From Melieria omissa (lineage: Eukaryota > Arthropoda > Insecta > Diptera > Ulidiidae), in assembly GCA_963971225.1 (NCBI GenBank), contig OZ020267.1, forward strand, positions 116,322,936-116,386,935: a stretch of 64,000 nt of DNA, given 5' to 3'. Below, in pieces: positions 12,722 through 24,740 of this stretch. How positions within the stretch are numbered: the first letter of the stretch is position 1; each line of letters begins with the position of its first letter. A program made the translations under genes and the position numbers. The notes below the pieces were generated by a model that saw only the letters and a program-made list of their open reading frames with translations, did not search any database and was not told the DNA's origin.

Positions 12722-13505
12722 TTTGTCAATTGTGCGGCACAAATTCAACAGAATTCTCAGCTGCTAGAGCTCGAAAATCGCATGCGATCAGTACAAAGCA
12801 ACAACGCTGCATGCAAAACACAAACAAAAACACAGGCAAATATATGAAAAACACGATTTCGCTTTTTCGTTGCGTTTTTTTTTTTTGCACCGGAATGTAA
12901 ACAAATTATTTTCCGAGACGCCCGCACAAACGGTCTGTGTACGCTTTGTTGTTATTATTAGTAGGTAGCTGATAATTGTAAACAATTATCGCTTTACGGC
13001 GAACGTTTCGAAGTTGAGTGGGCGGCCACTAGCTATCGGTCCCGAATTCTCGTGCGCACTACCCGAGTTTATGTTTTCACTAATATTTTGAGTTCTTTTT
13101 AGAAAAACTTTGTCACAATTTTCGACTCCACAAGCAAAATGTCGAAATATTTATGAAACAGAACGCACACCCTAACCGCACGAATATTCCCTGTCAACTA
13201 AAAATGAAAATTTTTGACAGTTGCGCCGCAGTGCTGCCAACTGCCAGTTGTGGATGCTATTCGCCCATCAATGCTAACCACGCGCCCTCCAGCGGTAGTC
13301 TGTGCAACTACTTTGTGAAGGGGAATAGTCTATGAAAGACGAGCGCGAGTGTGGACCGTATAACAGTTAGCAGATGCAAAATAGTTTCAGAAAGCGTTGA
13401 GTTTTAATTTGAAAACTAGGCAAAGTGGCCGTAACTGCAACACTTTTAAGATTAGGACACCAACGCCACTCCAGCAAATCTTAAAACACTAAGCAACACC
13501 TCAAC
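12722..13505. other. 5' region between the Derailed-like exon and a candidate plus-strand exon
   Basis: This is the upstream region of the minus-strand gene: 5' untranslated sequence and probably promoter. A poly(T/A)-rich segment lies at 12873-12886. No TATA box could be placed with confidence. If the ten-base plus-strand exon at 13506 is real, this would be a divergent promoter region of about 780 bp. Confidence 0.35.
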
Positions 13506-13515
13506 ATGGTCGCAG
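13506..13515 (+). CDS. Candidate minimal first coding exon (ATG, 3 codons, donor)
   Basis: The context CTCAACATGGTCGCAG|GTGAGTG has a good dipteran start context (CAACATGG) followed by a near-perfect splice donor after three codons plus one base. Short ATG exons of this type occur in insect genes, but no partner exon downstream could be recognised, and such a string can arise by chance in this much DNA. Treat as a lead only. Confidence 0.2.
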
Positions 13516-16500
13516 GTGAGTGAACTTATTTTCATTCTTTGAATAGAGTCCTTTTAGTCTAAAGGACTCTTTTTAACTTTCTATGCAGAATCAATTTCGT
13601 TGCTGCTTGTCAGCTTTGCTGAATTTTAAATCTGTATTCCACAAATTGTATACAATTATTGAGAACAGCAACACATTCATTAGGGCGGCGCTATAATCTT
13701 GATTTAAGTAAATCAAGAGCAAAATCACTAATTGAAGCAAAATAGTTTATGTTTGTGGTAGGATTGAGACGACAGCCGCTCACCCCTAAGATTACCCTAC
13801 AAGAATGTGGCCAGGAGGTGTTTTGAAGAAGGGCAACAACGCGAGTGAATCTCATTATTAACCTCAAATCCATCATGCACAATAAGGATAATGGAAAACT
13901 AATTAGAAAGGGATTATGAAATGAGTCTGCGGCACTCGTTATAGACCAGACATGTCACACAAATCGCAAGTCTGCAGGGTTCGGAAGTTGCAACGAACGA
14001 GTTCGTGGCCGGGGCGGTGCATTGCGGAGCGGTGTCGGAAGTGATGAAGTGCGGCGTGGCGAATCATGGTGTGGAGCACTTATGTGCGTAAACAAACACA
14101 ACAACGGATGAACAAACAAACAAAAACCAACACACGACAGGCGGCAGGACCAGCACAAAAATGTGCTTTAAATATTTACGCAGCTACATAAAAGCAATGA
14201 AAAAAAATAATACGAGCACGCTTGCAACACTTGCAAATACCCCACCGCATTACACGATTTCGTGTTTGCTCAATGTGAGCGGCGCATAAGCGGCAGCAGA
14301 AAGGACACAGCAGCAATGAAAGCAAATATCCTGGTCACGTTCCCCTGTTCTGAGGAGACAAGGGCAATCCACATTTAATAATGCCGATCCACCAACAATC
14401 AATTGAGCAGCAGGATGACCAAAAAATATTGAATTTTTTCCTTACCGATGTCGGCTACCCACAAGTTGCGTTGTATTTGACAGAAGAGTGAACGCCTGTA
14501 TGTGGAGCACAAACCTTTAAAAATTCAATTCCCAGGGAACAATTAAAAACGCTGCTCCTCGCTCGAGTGCGCCGCTAATGGAACAGAAATCCTTGAACAA
14601 TCACCGATGCAGCAATAAGTGCTGTGGCCGTCAGTTTTGGAGCTGGTGCTGAGCACAATTGTGGGTGGCGTCCATAAACTGGTCATACGCGTAGGGGTGA
14701 CTGTGACAGATATACTTAAGGCTACATTCCGCTGCTATAAAACATTAAAAAAAATACAAAACTTAAAATTTCGGAAACTGAAACTGAAAGACCCGAAGAC
14801 TGGCCTTGTTTTCAGTTTCGCCAAAAATGGCCAGCTTAGGCATTTTGAAGCTGTTATGGCGTCACCACTGCCAACCACATCAATGTCGTTGTTGTTGGTG
14901 TGGCTGCTGGCGTACAATTTTCATAATTCATATGCAATAGCACGCGCCGTTCGCATTGTGCTCCACTTAAGAGATTATGGTGTCCTTAAATGGCGTAAAC
15001 GCATAGGGGAAAACAAAGCTCGCCGAAACGACATTGGCAGCACCAGCGCGCCCAGCAAAACGGTGACTGGAGAAACACAAAAGCACCGTCCGCTGCAGGG
15101 AACACTTTCCCTCTGTGTGCGTCCTTCGCTGGGAGAGTTTCGGGCAGGAATTCGGAATGCGGGGGCTGTTTGCGGCAAGTACTGCACCGTAGCTGCAACC
15201 GGAGTTTGAGCAGTGTGACCTCACCTCCGCGAGCAAAGCGCTGCTTACATTTCCGGTTGTGCCTGTTGTCTTCGGCTGAATATTGAAGTCTAAGTTGATT
15301 GGTGGCGTGGCGCTGCTACGCCATTTTTGATCGCCGATGTTGACGCACTTCTGTGGAGATGTCAAATGAGCACGTGTGATGTGACTTTTATTATTATTGC
15401 CAAGTTGCGCGCCGTGGCTGACGGCGTCAGGGGCAATGAGAAGCGACGGAATGGTGGATGCAGCCGGAAAGACGCAACGGAAATATCCTAAGGCTGTGCA
15501 GCTGTCAACTTTTTTCAAATGTTTACCAATACAAAAATGTATGTGCGCACATTGAATGATAGTAACACCACCACACAGCACTCCTTCGTAGTGCCAGCCA
15601 CATTCCGCACAACGAAACACATTACATCCTAAAGTAGCCCGCACTTATGTGGGCGGTTAGTCATTTATCTTGTGCGAATGCAATGTCTGTCGGCCGCGCG
15701 CTTTAAGCGCTTTGGATTAGCGTAACCACGATTATTGCATTAATTGCGCGTGTGAACTGTATGCGCGGGTGTGCGTGTGCAAGACGCTTCTACCGACATC
15801 TGCATGTATTCGGCTGTGCTGCGCCGCCGCCAAGGATTAGTCAAGAAGGATTTAATGCATTAAGTGCACGCCGCAAACACTGCAAAGTGCGTGAAACATT
15901 CGTAAATTATGGCCGCCTGCTAAGCGACCGAGTTATTTTTAATTGGATCCACTTGTTAAATTTATGACATTAGCAACTTCTTCTTGCTTGCTGCCGTATG
16001 TGTAACATCGAGCGACGAAGGGAAAATTCGATGAAGGGAGGAAAGTAGACGTCATATATGGGGTACATGCGCACCAACATTCTATTCATGTCTTTAGATT
16101 ATTTTTATTTTCATTAAACACGTTTCTTTTGTATTTATTAAGTTATTACACAATAGTGTACAAAGCTACAATTAATTTAGTTCTGCGTCACACTGTGAAC
16201 TCTGTTTATTGAGTTTCATGCAAATTGTACGCCAATCACGTTCCTTGTGATACGGTTGCAAATCTTAGAATTCCCATGTTGAAGTCATTAACCAGGGGAA
16301 AACACTGTCGCCGTCTTTTTCAAAATCAACGAGCATTTAATTTTCTAAATTCATGTAATTAAACAGTAAGTCACGAGACACTTGCATAGACGTGCAGTCA
16401 TCTTCATTTCTGCGACACGACAAATGTTGCGCGCGGAGTTGTCTTCGTAAATTCCATCACGACTACCGAAACAGCTCTGGGCGTCTGCCATGCAAGATTA

Positions 16501-16666
16501 TCCTTAAACTATGCACTGCTTACACTCACAGCAGACGCTGCACCTAAATGTGGTAGATACACATTGAAAAATTTCTGTCGAAAATCGCCTTCAATGCATC
16601 AGACACCACGACCTGAAAACGGCTCTCACCTTTTTCCGTATCGACTTTAATTAAATTTTTATTATA
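13516..16666. other. Gene-poor stretch
   Basis: Nothing supportable as a gene. The longest plus-strand frame (14619-15209, 196 codons) and the overlapping minus frame (15644-14967, 225 codons) have no domain, no splice support and a composition like their surroundings. GC-richer patches occur near 14960-15200 and 15640-15900. Confidence 0.45.
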
Positions 16667-17917
16667 CAGTGAGCATTCTTTATAAGCAACCTTTACACAA
16701 GCAACATTCTATTGAAGCAAGCTCTGCATTAGCAACTTTTTTTATTCCAAAATTTCTGTACAAGCAACCATGGTTTTATTTTTCATTTTAATTTTCATTC
16801 TTCCGTAAAAATGGAGAAGAAAGGCAGAGTATCAATTTCTTTGAAAACAAAATTATTAATTTTAAATGAACTCCAAGAAGGCAAGACACCGACAGAGATC
16901 TGCAGAAGCTACAACATCCATAAGTCGACTTTAACGAGGATAAAAAATAATAAAGAAAACTTGGAAGAATTCGACTCAAAAACGTATGTTAATCAAAAAA
17001 AAATTAAGCGAATGAAGTCATTAAAAAATCCTGATCCTGATGCTCATAGTTAAAGCACTAGATTTAAAAAGGTCACTCAATGGACACGAAGAATTTTCAG
17101 CCAGTGATGGCTGGCTTGATAAATTCAAAAAACGCCACGGTTATTTTTTCCACCCAACAATACACCCTTGTTGCAACCACTTGACCAAAATGTCATAAAA
17201 TCCCTTAAGCAACGGTATCAAAAGCACCTTCTGTCAACACTCTTGGCGTTATGTGTAAACGGCAATAACGACATGGTCTCAGCTCTTAAAAATATTAATT
17301 TAAAAGACGTGGCATTTTTGATAGTTGAAGCCTGGAATGATGTCCCACGATCCGTTGTCATGAGTTCATTTAAACATCTGTTTTCATCGATCGACGCAAT
17401 AGAATTTAATATACCGGAAAATCATTTTGTGGAAGAGGACGATATCCCCCTGGCTAGACTGTACAATTTGGTAATCGAAAATGATTTAACTGAGAACGAA
17501 ATAATGGAATGGGCGACTGGTAGCAGCGAGAGAAGCGTACTTTTTGAAAGAGAAGATGAAATAGCAAATGACGAGAGCATCGCGAACGAAGAGGGTCATA
17601 TGGAAGAAGAGAGCAGAATCAGCATCGATGTGATAGATTCCTTCAACACCGCGGTAGAATGGGCAGAGGAAAATAACCTTACAAGCAATGAGATCTTGTT
17701 TTTGCGACGAATTCGAGAAAAAGCAGTTCTTAAAAGACTTAATTAATATTATTTTAACTATGTAATAAAATATAAAACTGCTTATTTATCTATAAATCAC
17801 AAAACTGATTTTTCTTAAAATTTATACTCCTTTTTTCTATATAAGCAACTTTTTCTACATAAGAAACTTTTTTGAAAAAATTGGTTCAGATTAGTTGCTT
17901 GTATAGAATGCTCACTG
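16667..17917 (+). mobile_element. pogo/Tigger-type element, internally deleted
   Basis: Terminal inverted repeats CAGTGAGCATTCT (then TTATAAGCAAC on the left and ATACAAGCAAC on the right) start at 16667 and end at 17917, flanked by TA on both sides. Repeated AAGCAAC phrases fill the sub-terminal regions. Inside are the two ends of a pogo/Tigger transposase with most of the catalytic domain removed. Length is 1251 bp against 2-3 kb for complete relatives. Confidence 0.9.
16811..17746 (+). pseudogene. Tigger/pogo transposase, N- and C-terminal parts only
   Basis: ATG at 16811 begins MEKKGRVSISLKTKLLIL, followed by a psq-type helix-turn-helix (EGKTPTEICRSYNIHKSTL), as in CENP-B/Tigger proteins. 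A stop at 17053 follows a frame slip. Remains of the second CENP-B helix domain (DGWLDKFKKRHG) lie at about 17106-17145 in another frame. At about 17150-17165 sequence jumps straight to the end of the DDE domain (PLDQNVIKSLKQRY), which stays open to 17746 and ends in an acidic tail. The block with the first two catalytic Asp residues is missing. Non-functional derivative. Confidence 0.88.
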
Positions 17918-18013
17918 TATTATATTCCTGCACATTCGAGTTAATTACAATCTTTGACCACAACTTTCGGTATACTACTTTTTTCTTTAAGTAATTTTTA
18001 GTGGAATACCTTG

Positions 18014-18037
18014 CACACACACACACACACACACACA
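18014..18037. repeat. (CA)12 microsatellite
   Basis: Uninterrupted CA dinucleotide run visible in the sequence. Confidence 0.95.
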
Positions 18038-20022
18038 TTCACGTGCGTATATTTGTGTATACAAAATGTTGTGCTCTCGTAGCAACTGAACCTCGATTTC
18101 GCTAAAACACACAAAATTCACCAACTACCAACATTTACTTTGACGTCTCCAGCAAATAATATTCCCATAACTGTCAACTTAACAACGGGGAAGTTTACAG
18201 TGAGTGTGTGTACGTCACGCCCTGCAGTGGCATATTGTCACGTGACAGCTCCCAATGTGTGTTGTGGCGTAGGAGCTACCGGTGGGAGGCGCACTCGAGT
18301 GACATTCATTACAGCCCGCGCGCACTCCCCCACACGCAGTACCCAAAATTCCGTCACTGCAGCAAACTTTCGCCTGTAATACCAATTCCTTTGGATGGCT
18401 CCCAACGAGTAATAAACAACAAGCAGCCGCGAAGACAGCAACAACGTGTCAACAACACGTAAAAAAGAAAATAAAACGTGTCTACTTTTGTAACAAAAAA
18501 TTAAACTCGACTTGAGCACAAATTAAATTAAATTTTTGCCCACCTCCCAGCGGCGTCACTCGGGGTATTCGCTATTTGTGTGTGTTAAGCTTTTTCGTCA
18601 GACTAGCGTTTTCAATAATCTAGCTTCAGTAAACAATTAATTTCTGAATATTTCTTACACTCGTAGGCACCTAACCATTACACATTAGATATATTATATG
18701 AATGTGGCATAAGTAGGCATTCACCTACGAGTATGAATTCAAGGATACTGGTTTCCGTATTTTAGTAGAGATTCTCAAATTCGCGCCTACTCGTTTGCCA
18801 TTGAACGCATCGTTCTGATTTTGCTTTTAGCTCAGCAAATTTGAAATATTAACCGCCCCTCTTCCGATCCTCGGTTCAGGCCTCGTTCCCGTTAAGTATT
18901 GTAAATTGCGTATTGAAAGCGCATTTGTGCCCATATTTAATCAAATAAGATTGTGTGAATACGTCAGCTCCATATTAAGTGCTAACATCTCTATTGCAAA
19001 CACACACGCTCAATTCAACAACAGTAAACAAATGTTTTCCCGCACTTCCGCCGCGGTAACCGAAGGCAAACACAAACACCGAACTTTAGCCTCCAGCCAC
19101 AGCCACTTCTGTTATCACTTGCGACACTCCGTTCGCACCCTCGCAGCGTCCAACAGTCGCATCGACACACCGCTCTTCGGGCCTTTTCCTCTGCTGTCTG
19201 CTGAGCCCCTCCGCTCTTCATTACCATACAAATTATTCAGCAGACGCATTAACACATTTTACGACGTGTTACTGTAGCGCCACTGGCAGGTGGGTGGTTA
19301 GATTCCGCCATGTGTCTGTCCTCACCCCACTCGTGCGCTGGCCGCGTATGGGGAACGCAATAAAGAATCTGCCCCAGTTTAATTAATTCCAATACTGCAT
19401 GAAAGTCACTTTAAATTACTCGTTGCCTCGTCCTGCTCCATGCCACCACCCACTTTTCGCTTTTAATTACCCGGATTTGTCTGCAACTACCCCAACTCCA
19501 GCGGGAGCTATTCGAATAACTCGGATCGCAGAGTCGGCAGAGCGTTTGGTATGTGGTTGGGAAAGCCGAGAAAAGCAGATTCCTAAGAGTGCGAAATAGT
19601 TGCTGATACAATCAATCAGATGCAATCCAAACTGAATAATAAAAACTTCAATAATTTGTTCATTGCTGTTTCTATTTTTTCATATACAATCATGTAAAAC
19701 ATGTAAAAGTGGGCATAACATTGCGACTCTTGATTTGTGTTTGAACACCTTGTATATAGTATAATAGTTTCTTTTCTTTGAAATTGGGTAGTTGTAAAAT
19801 GAAAAATCTAGTTTTATAGCACGCGTTATTCTACCCAAAGTATTTACATGTAAAAAACTCGATAGTATAATCTTGATTACATCACTGGCCATTCACTTTA
19901 AAATTCCAACAAAAAACAGCAACTCGCCAAGTGAGCACTCCAATTATATTAAATCGCTGCGAAATCAAAAGAATGCCCCTCGTAAAAAGATATTTGCAGC
20001 CTTGCCTACGAGCACATTCGTT

Positions 20023-20051
<29 letters not shown>
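20023..20051. repeat. (CATA)n microsatellite
   Basis: About seven CATA tetranucleotides in a row, followed by related TATGCATACATACA sequence. Confidence 0.9.
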
Positions 20052-20053
<2 letters not shown>

Positions 20054-20884
20054 GCATACATACACGCATATGTATATGTTTTGTTAATTACCTTTTATCA
20101 TATTCAACTTTTTTGTCAATTGCACTGTTAAATCCGATGACAGCCCAAAATGTTAAGGGAATTTTTTATTGCGCCACTAAAATATAGAAACAAAACAGCC
20201 TCGAATTTATTTTTGTGGTTAAAATACATTTCGCGTGCCCGCGGCAGGCGTTGACTATGAGCGCACGTACGCCCGGCTGCCACGAAAAAAACAGCAAAAA
20301 TGACGTGTGCAAACCTCACAAAATGTACAAATGTTTGTACAATGTTTTAATTTTTTGAAAGTGAGGCTCTTAACCCTCCATTACTATCGTCTATTTCATA
20401 ACGCCATTACTAACCAAGGGTGTAATCCACCCACAACTTTTGATTATCCGTTTTACTTATCCATTGAGGTAAAATAAACAAAAACCAAATTTTTTCATAA
20501 TCAGAGCATCAAAACATTTAAAAGAAAAAATAAATTGCATAATTTTGTTAATTCATTTTTTTAATAAAAACATTTGTTTATGTACCCTTCATTTAAAAAA
20601 AACGAGTGTGCTTATGACCACACGACTGAAGTGAAACTTCTTTCGCTCCATCTGTATGTATATATGTATGTATATATATTAGGCATCGCAATCCCGGGAT
20701 CCCGGGATCCCGGACTTTTTCCAGTCCCGAAAATCCCGGGGTTCAAATCTTTTAATCCCGGGACTTTCGGGATTGCAAAAGATGCTTCAAAGTTCAAATG
20801 AAATAAATTTAAAAGCACAAAAACCCAGTTCCTTATCTGAAGGAGGAGGGAGGGGATAGAGGGCGTCTTTTGCAAAAGGCTTAT

Positions 20885-20888
<4 letters not shown>

Positions 20889-20944
<56 letters not shown>
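20889..20944. repeat. (ATTT)14 run, LINE 3' tail
   Basis: Fourteen tandem ATTT units, read as (AAAT)n in the LINE direction. The position directly after the LINE 3' end identifies it as the retrotransposition tail. Confidence 0.9.
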
Positions 20945-20945
<1 letters not shown>

Positions 20946-20998
20946 GTCAATGAATAAACAATTCTTACAGACTAATAACAATATATATTCAAAACAAT

Positions 20999-22432
20999 TC
21001 ATTTAAAAAATGCAGCTAAGTTTCTTAAAACTAAGCTTTTAGGAAGCGCGAGATCAAGTTCAGGAACAGAATTTAAGTTGCAAAGAGCTCTAGTAATTGG
21101 AGCATTTTTGATATAATCAAATCTGCAGAACCCAACATTGAAATAATCAATATGCCTGAGTGTGCGAGATGGTACAGAGAATGGAATTCTTTGCAACAAC
21201 TCGGGACAGTCGACAGCGCCGTTTATGACATTGAATATGAACGAGCAAGACAGATAGGAACGCCGGCCTTCCAGTGATTTAAGGTTAAGAAGCAAACAGC
21301 GGGAATCATAAGATGGGATAGGATCATAAAAGTTGAGGGAACGAAGGGCGAAGCGTAAGAAAACTTTTTGTATGCGTTCAATACGGTTAATATGGGAAGC
21401 ATGATAAGGACGCCAAATAAACGAGGCATATTCAAGGTTAGACCTAACATAGGAGGAGTAAAGTGATTTAAGAGTATATGGGTCGGAGAAAGAAGAACAG
21501 TGACGACGAATAAACGCTAACATGGAATATGCTTTGGAGACGACAAAGTTGATGTGGGAAGAAAAGGACAACTTCGAATCGAAGAATAGACCAAGGTCCT
21601 TAAGCTCTTTCATCATCCCAAGAATGGAGCCAGAAATAGTAAAATACCTATACGTAGGGTTATCCTTCCTGGAGAATAACACATGAAAGCATTTTTTGAT
21701 ATTAAGAAACAGACGATTCTGTTCACACCACCCGTGAAGATTATCAAGGTCCGATTGCAGTGCAACAGAATCAGAAGGCGACCTTCTGATAATATATATC
21801 TTCAGATCATCAGCGTACAGAAGAAACTTAGCTGAGAGGAAGCAAGAGCCGATGTCATTAATGAACAGGACGAAGAGCAGTGGTCCCAAGATACTGCCTT
21901 GGGGGACTCCAGAGGAGGCCACAAAAGGCATGGAAGGAGTGTTGTCAATTACAACGGTACAACACCTATTCGATAAGTAGGACCCGACCCACTTAAGAAA
22001 AGACGAGTGGATACCAAGGCGTTCAAGCTTAGAAACAAGGATACTGTGCGAAACTCTATCAAAGGCCTTTGCAAAATCCGTATAGATGGCATCCACTTCA
22101 TGGCCGTCCTTAAAAGCCGCAAGACAATCCTCAGTAAATACTGCTAAATTAGAAACTGTAGATCTGCCACTTACGAACCCATGCTGATTAGGGCAAATCA
22201 GATTGCGTACTGCAGGGACAAGTTTTTCCTTGACAATTCCCTCAAAGAGTTTTGAGACTGTAGTGAGCTTGGATATAGGTCTGTAATTCGAGACGTCATT
22301 TTTATTACCACTTTTAAAAATTGGAGTAATGGTAGCTTTCTTCCAAGCTTCAATGAAAACTCCTGAAGCTAGCGACTTGTTAAAAATATGTAATAATGGC
22401 TCAATGAGGGAGGAGCATTGTTTAAAGAGAGA
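20999..22432 (-). pseudogene. LINE reverse transcriptase, C-terminal two thirds
   Basis: The reading frame is open for about 478 codons without a stop. It contains the standard non-LTR polymerase blocks: NYRPIS (block 2), TDFAKAFDRVSH with the first catalytic Asp, SGVPQGSILGPLLF, and YADDLKIY (about 21801-21818) with the catalytic Asp pair, then the thumb region and a C-terminal tail. The upstream endonuclease and first ORF are absent and there is no start codon, so it is a truncated copy. The intact frame suggests a fairly recent insertion. Jockey versus a sister clade is not resolved by eye. Confidence 0.9.
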
Positions 22433-22438
22433 CTACAA

Positions 22439-22585
22439 AGCATTCAACCAGCAAGTGTTGAATCTGAAAGATGTTTTCTCTCAGCAGGGTTTATTTGCAA
22501 TAAATTTCGCTCTAGATTAGAGGGCAAAACATTTAATGCCTTAGTATTTTTAAGATCTCAGTTTTTAGTTAATCACAACGCTTAA
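22439..22585 (+). pseudogene. hAT transposase C-terminal dimerisation domain remnant
   Basis: The plus frame reads SIQPASVESERCF, then an SAG motif and RSRLEGKTFNALVFLRSQF, ending at a stop at 22583-22585. This is the signature end of hAT transposases (family pattern: SERVFS...AG...R..L....L..L.FLR). The frame is cut upstream by the LINE insertion at about 22433. The rest of the transposase was not found, so the element is non-autonomous. Confidence 0.85.
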
Positions 22586-23442
22586 CTTTTTTATCGAAAT
22601 AATCGAAGTAAAACTAAAAGTACTAACAAATTAACTATTTTATTTTTTTTATCAAATATGCGTATATATGTAGGTACTTTATGATACATTTGATGCAAAG
22701 CAATAAGTTATGTTTAAGTGTCATTTTTGGATAAAACAAAATGTTATCAAACTGAAGTTAAATGTCAAATGAAAAACTTTTAAGTTAAACAAAATGTTGT
22801 CAAGGATGACTATGTTTATTTATTTGATTTAAATTTAAACTGACAATTTTGAATGTAATTGACAACTGATTGTAAATGACAACTGGATTTTGCTGATGTG
22901 CCGCGCACAACCAACCACTTCGACGACTCAACACCGACTGCCTCCCTTTCCGCCTTACAATGTGATTAAATTCAAGATAAAAAATCTTAAAACTACCCCA
23001 AATGTGATGTGATGTGTCCATTTTTATGGTAAATATATTATAAACAAGTATTTATGCAATTTGGTAAAATTGTTTTATTTAAAAAATTTGTTATTTGAAT
23101 CCCGGGATTAAATCCCGGGATCCCGGGATTTGACTTTTCAATCCCGAAAATCCCGGGATCGCAAAATGGCAAAAAATTGCGATCCCTAATATATATATAT
23201 GTGTGTGTACAATATTTACATGTATGTACATATACATATATTAATTTTCTACAAATATTTAAACTTATTTTATGTTCTCATTGGTAAATTAATATTTTTG
23301 CATATATCTTTTATTTTTGTAAAGAAAAGAAAGTGTGCGCGCGCACTGCTCTCTCTTGCTCCTACACTGTGATACAGACAATAGGCCTGCAGTGTGCTAT
23401 GAGAGGAAGAGAGAAAGAACTGCTGTCTCTTGCTTATATCCC

Positions 23443-23711
23443 CCACTCAACTCCCGTTCGCCTCGCCCGATCACACTTTTCGTAACGCTTACGTCACGCG
23501 TTCGCCAGCTTACTCCCCAAGTCAAGCGTGCGTAAACCACTCAACTCCCGTTCGCCTCGCCCGATCACAATTTTCGTAACGCGTTCGTCAGCTTACTCCC
23601 CATGCCAAGCGTGCGTAAACCACTCAACTTCCGTTCGCCTCGCCCGATCACACTTTTCGTAACGCTTACGTCACGCGTTTGCCAGCTTACCCCATGCCAA
23701 GCGTGCGTAAA
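23443..23711. repeat. GC-rich tandem repeat, three units of 94/83/92 bp
   Basis: Units begin CCACTCAACTCCCGTTCGCC at 23443, 23537 and 23620 and end GCGTGCGTAAA. The middle unit lacks an 11-bp block, and the third has small changes. The array ends in AAAGAAGTTTCACTTC, whose 16-base reverse complement occurs at about 20629. This suggests that both belong to one older inverted-end element whose middle is now filled by the hAT element. Confidence 0.85.
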
Positions 23712-23906
23712 GAAGTTTCACTTCAAAAAGACAGATGAAATAAAAAGTTGCATTGGAAAAATTGCCACAACTTGCATAATATTCAAGATTCTTGATTCTT
23801 GGGCTTAAATAAATAAATATTCATTTACAAATTTTTTTCGGACTGAGGTAACATTTTGCGTAATAACTCAAACAAAAATCAACAATATACCTGCTACTTT
23901 TTAAGG

Positions 23907-24740
23907 TTACACCGTGCGACAAAAATCAAAAACTTTCCAAACACTCGAAAAAATCTATATATTTGTGAAACTAGGGGCTAAATGTAGTAAAACTGCGTTT
24001 TTAGTTTTTCTCTCTGACGTCAGGATTTTTTTTTAAAGGACTTTGAAATTTCAAGGATATGTTTATTTCAAGCAATTATTTCAAAAAATTGAGCGCATTG
24101 TAGACAATATGGGTATCAAATGAAACAGAAAAATCCTTAGAACATTATAAAATTTAATGTTTTGGTGCAAAAGGACGAAGAGGTATTAAAAATGTCCTTT
24201 TAAAACTTTGTCCTTGAATATCCATCGAAATTTCCAAAAACTATTGGAAAAAAAATTTGAAAAATATATCTTAAAGACTAATATGTACACTACTACATCC
24301 TTGAATTTCATCCTTCTAACTTTATTAGTTTAAGATATAACAAATTTAATGTTATAAAAATTTTTTAACTTATCCTAGAGAATTTTTAAGGATTTTCTAC
24401 TAAGTAAATGGTCTATACGTTATTTAATAAAATTGTCGCCAAAAAGTGAATACAAATATGTAAACGAATATTATAAAAAATAAAACTTCATTATTAATAA
24501 TGGGTGTTAAACATGCAGCAATTCTATATTACCACTACTATCGTAGGTTGTAACACACCCAGTGACTTTTTAAAAAAATTGTATAAAAGCATTAGCTTTA
24601 TTTATGCAACTGCAATGTACTCTAAAACCTTCCGAAATATGCAAATGTGGATTACATTATAACTTTATGCTGGTTTTGATTAAAAAATCTATATTTTACT
24701 GAAAAATTGAACTCACAGGGTGGATTCCACCCTGACGATA
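23907..24740. repeat. Diverged half of the CACCGTGCGAC foldback family
   Basis: This starts TTACACCGTGCGACAAAAAT like the terminal repeat of the foldback at 38452-40076, and continues with the same order of phrases: GTGAAACTAG, TAGTAAAACTGCG, TAAAGGACTTTGAAA and ATGGGTATCAAATGAAA. No matching reversed arm with GCACGGTGTAA is present, so it is one-sided. The right limit is approximate. Confidence 0.6.

Larger units (their letters stand above)
17918..20369. other. Gene-poor stretch with microsatellites
   Basis: No gene recognised. A (CA)12 run lies at 18014-18037 and a (CATA)n run at about 20023-20051. A 123-codon plus frame at 18906-19277 has no family features. Confidence 0.5.
20889..22432 (-). 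mobile_element. 5'-truncated non-LTR retrotransposon (jockey/R1-like LINE)
   Basis: A minus-strand reverse transcriptase frame runs from about 22432 to 20999. It is followed, in its 3' direction, by a short untranslated stretch and a tail of 14 AAAT units (20889-20944 on the plus strand as ATTT). The 5' end stops inside the polymerase region, as is usual for LINE insertions. It sits inside the hAT element. The exact 5' boundary is uncertain by about 20 bp and no target duplication was identified. Confidence 0.85.
20680..23188 (+). mobile_element. hAT element nested in the piggyBac-type element
   Basis: The left end TAGGCATCGCAATCCCGGG and the right end (reverse complement TAGGGATCGCAA) form the termini. 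Sub-terminal CCCGGGATCCCGGG-type repeats are present at both ends (20694-20763 and 23101-23158). ATATATAT flanks both sides, the right length for a hAT duplication but low complexity and therefore weak. A hAT transposase C-terminus remains at 22439-22585. The interior is split by a LINE insertion. Confidence 0.8.

Noticed and set aside
14619..15644. Overlapping long frames on both strands (196 and 225 codons)
   Set aside because: Both strands open over the same GC-richer DNA, no domains, no splice logic: typical chance frames.
20887..20945. (ATTT)n run considered as an independent microsatellite
   Set aside because: Its position directly after the LINE 3' end explains it as the retrotransposition tail.
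21223..21450. Second minus-strand frame overlapping the LINE reverse transcriptase
   Set aside because: Shadow of the reverse transcriptase frame.
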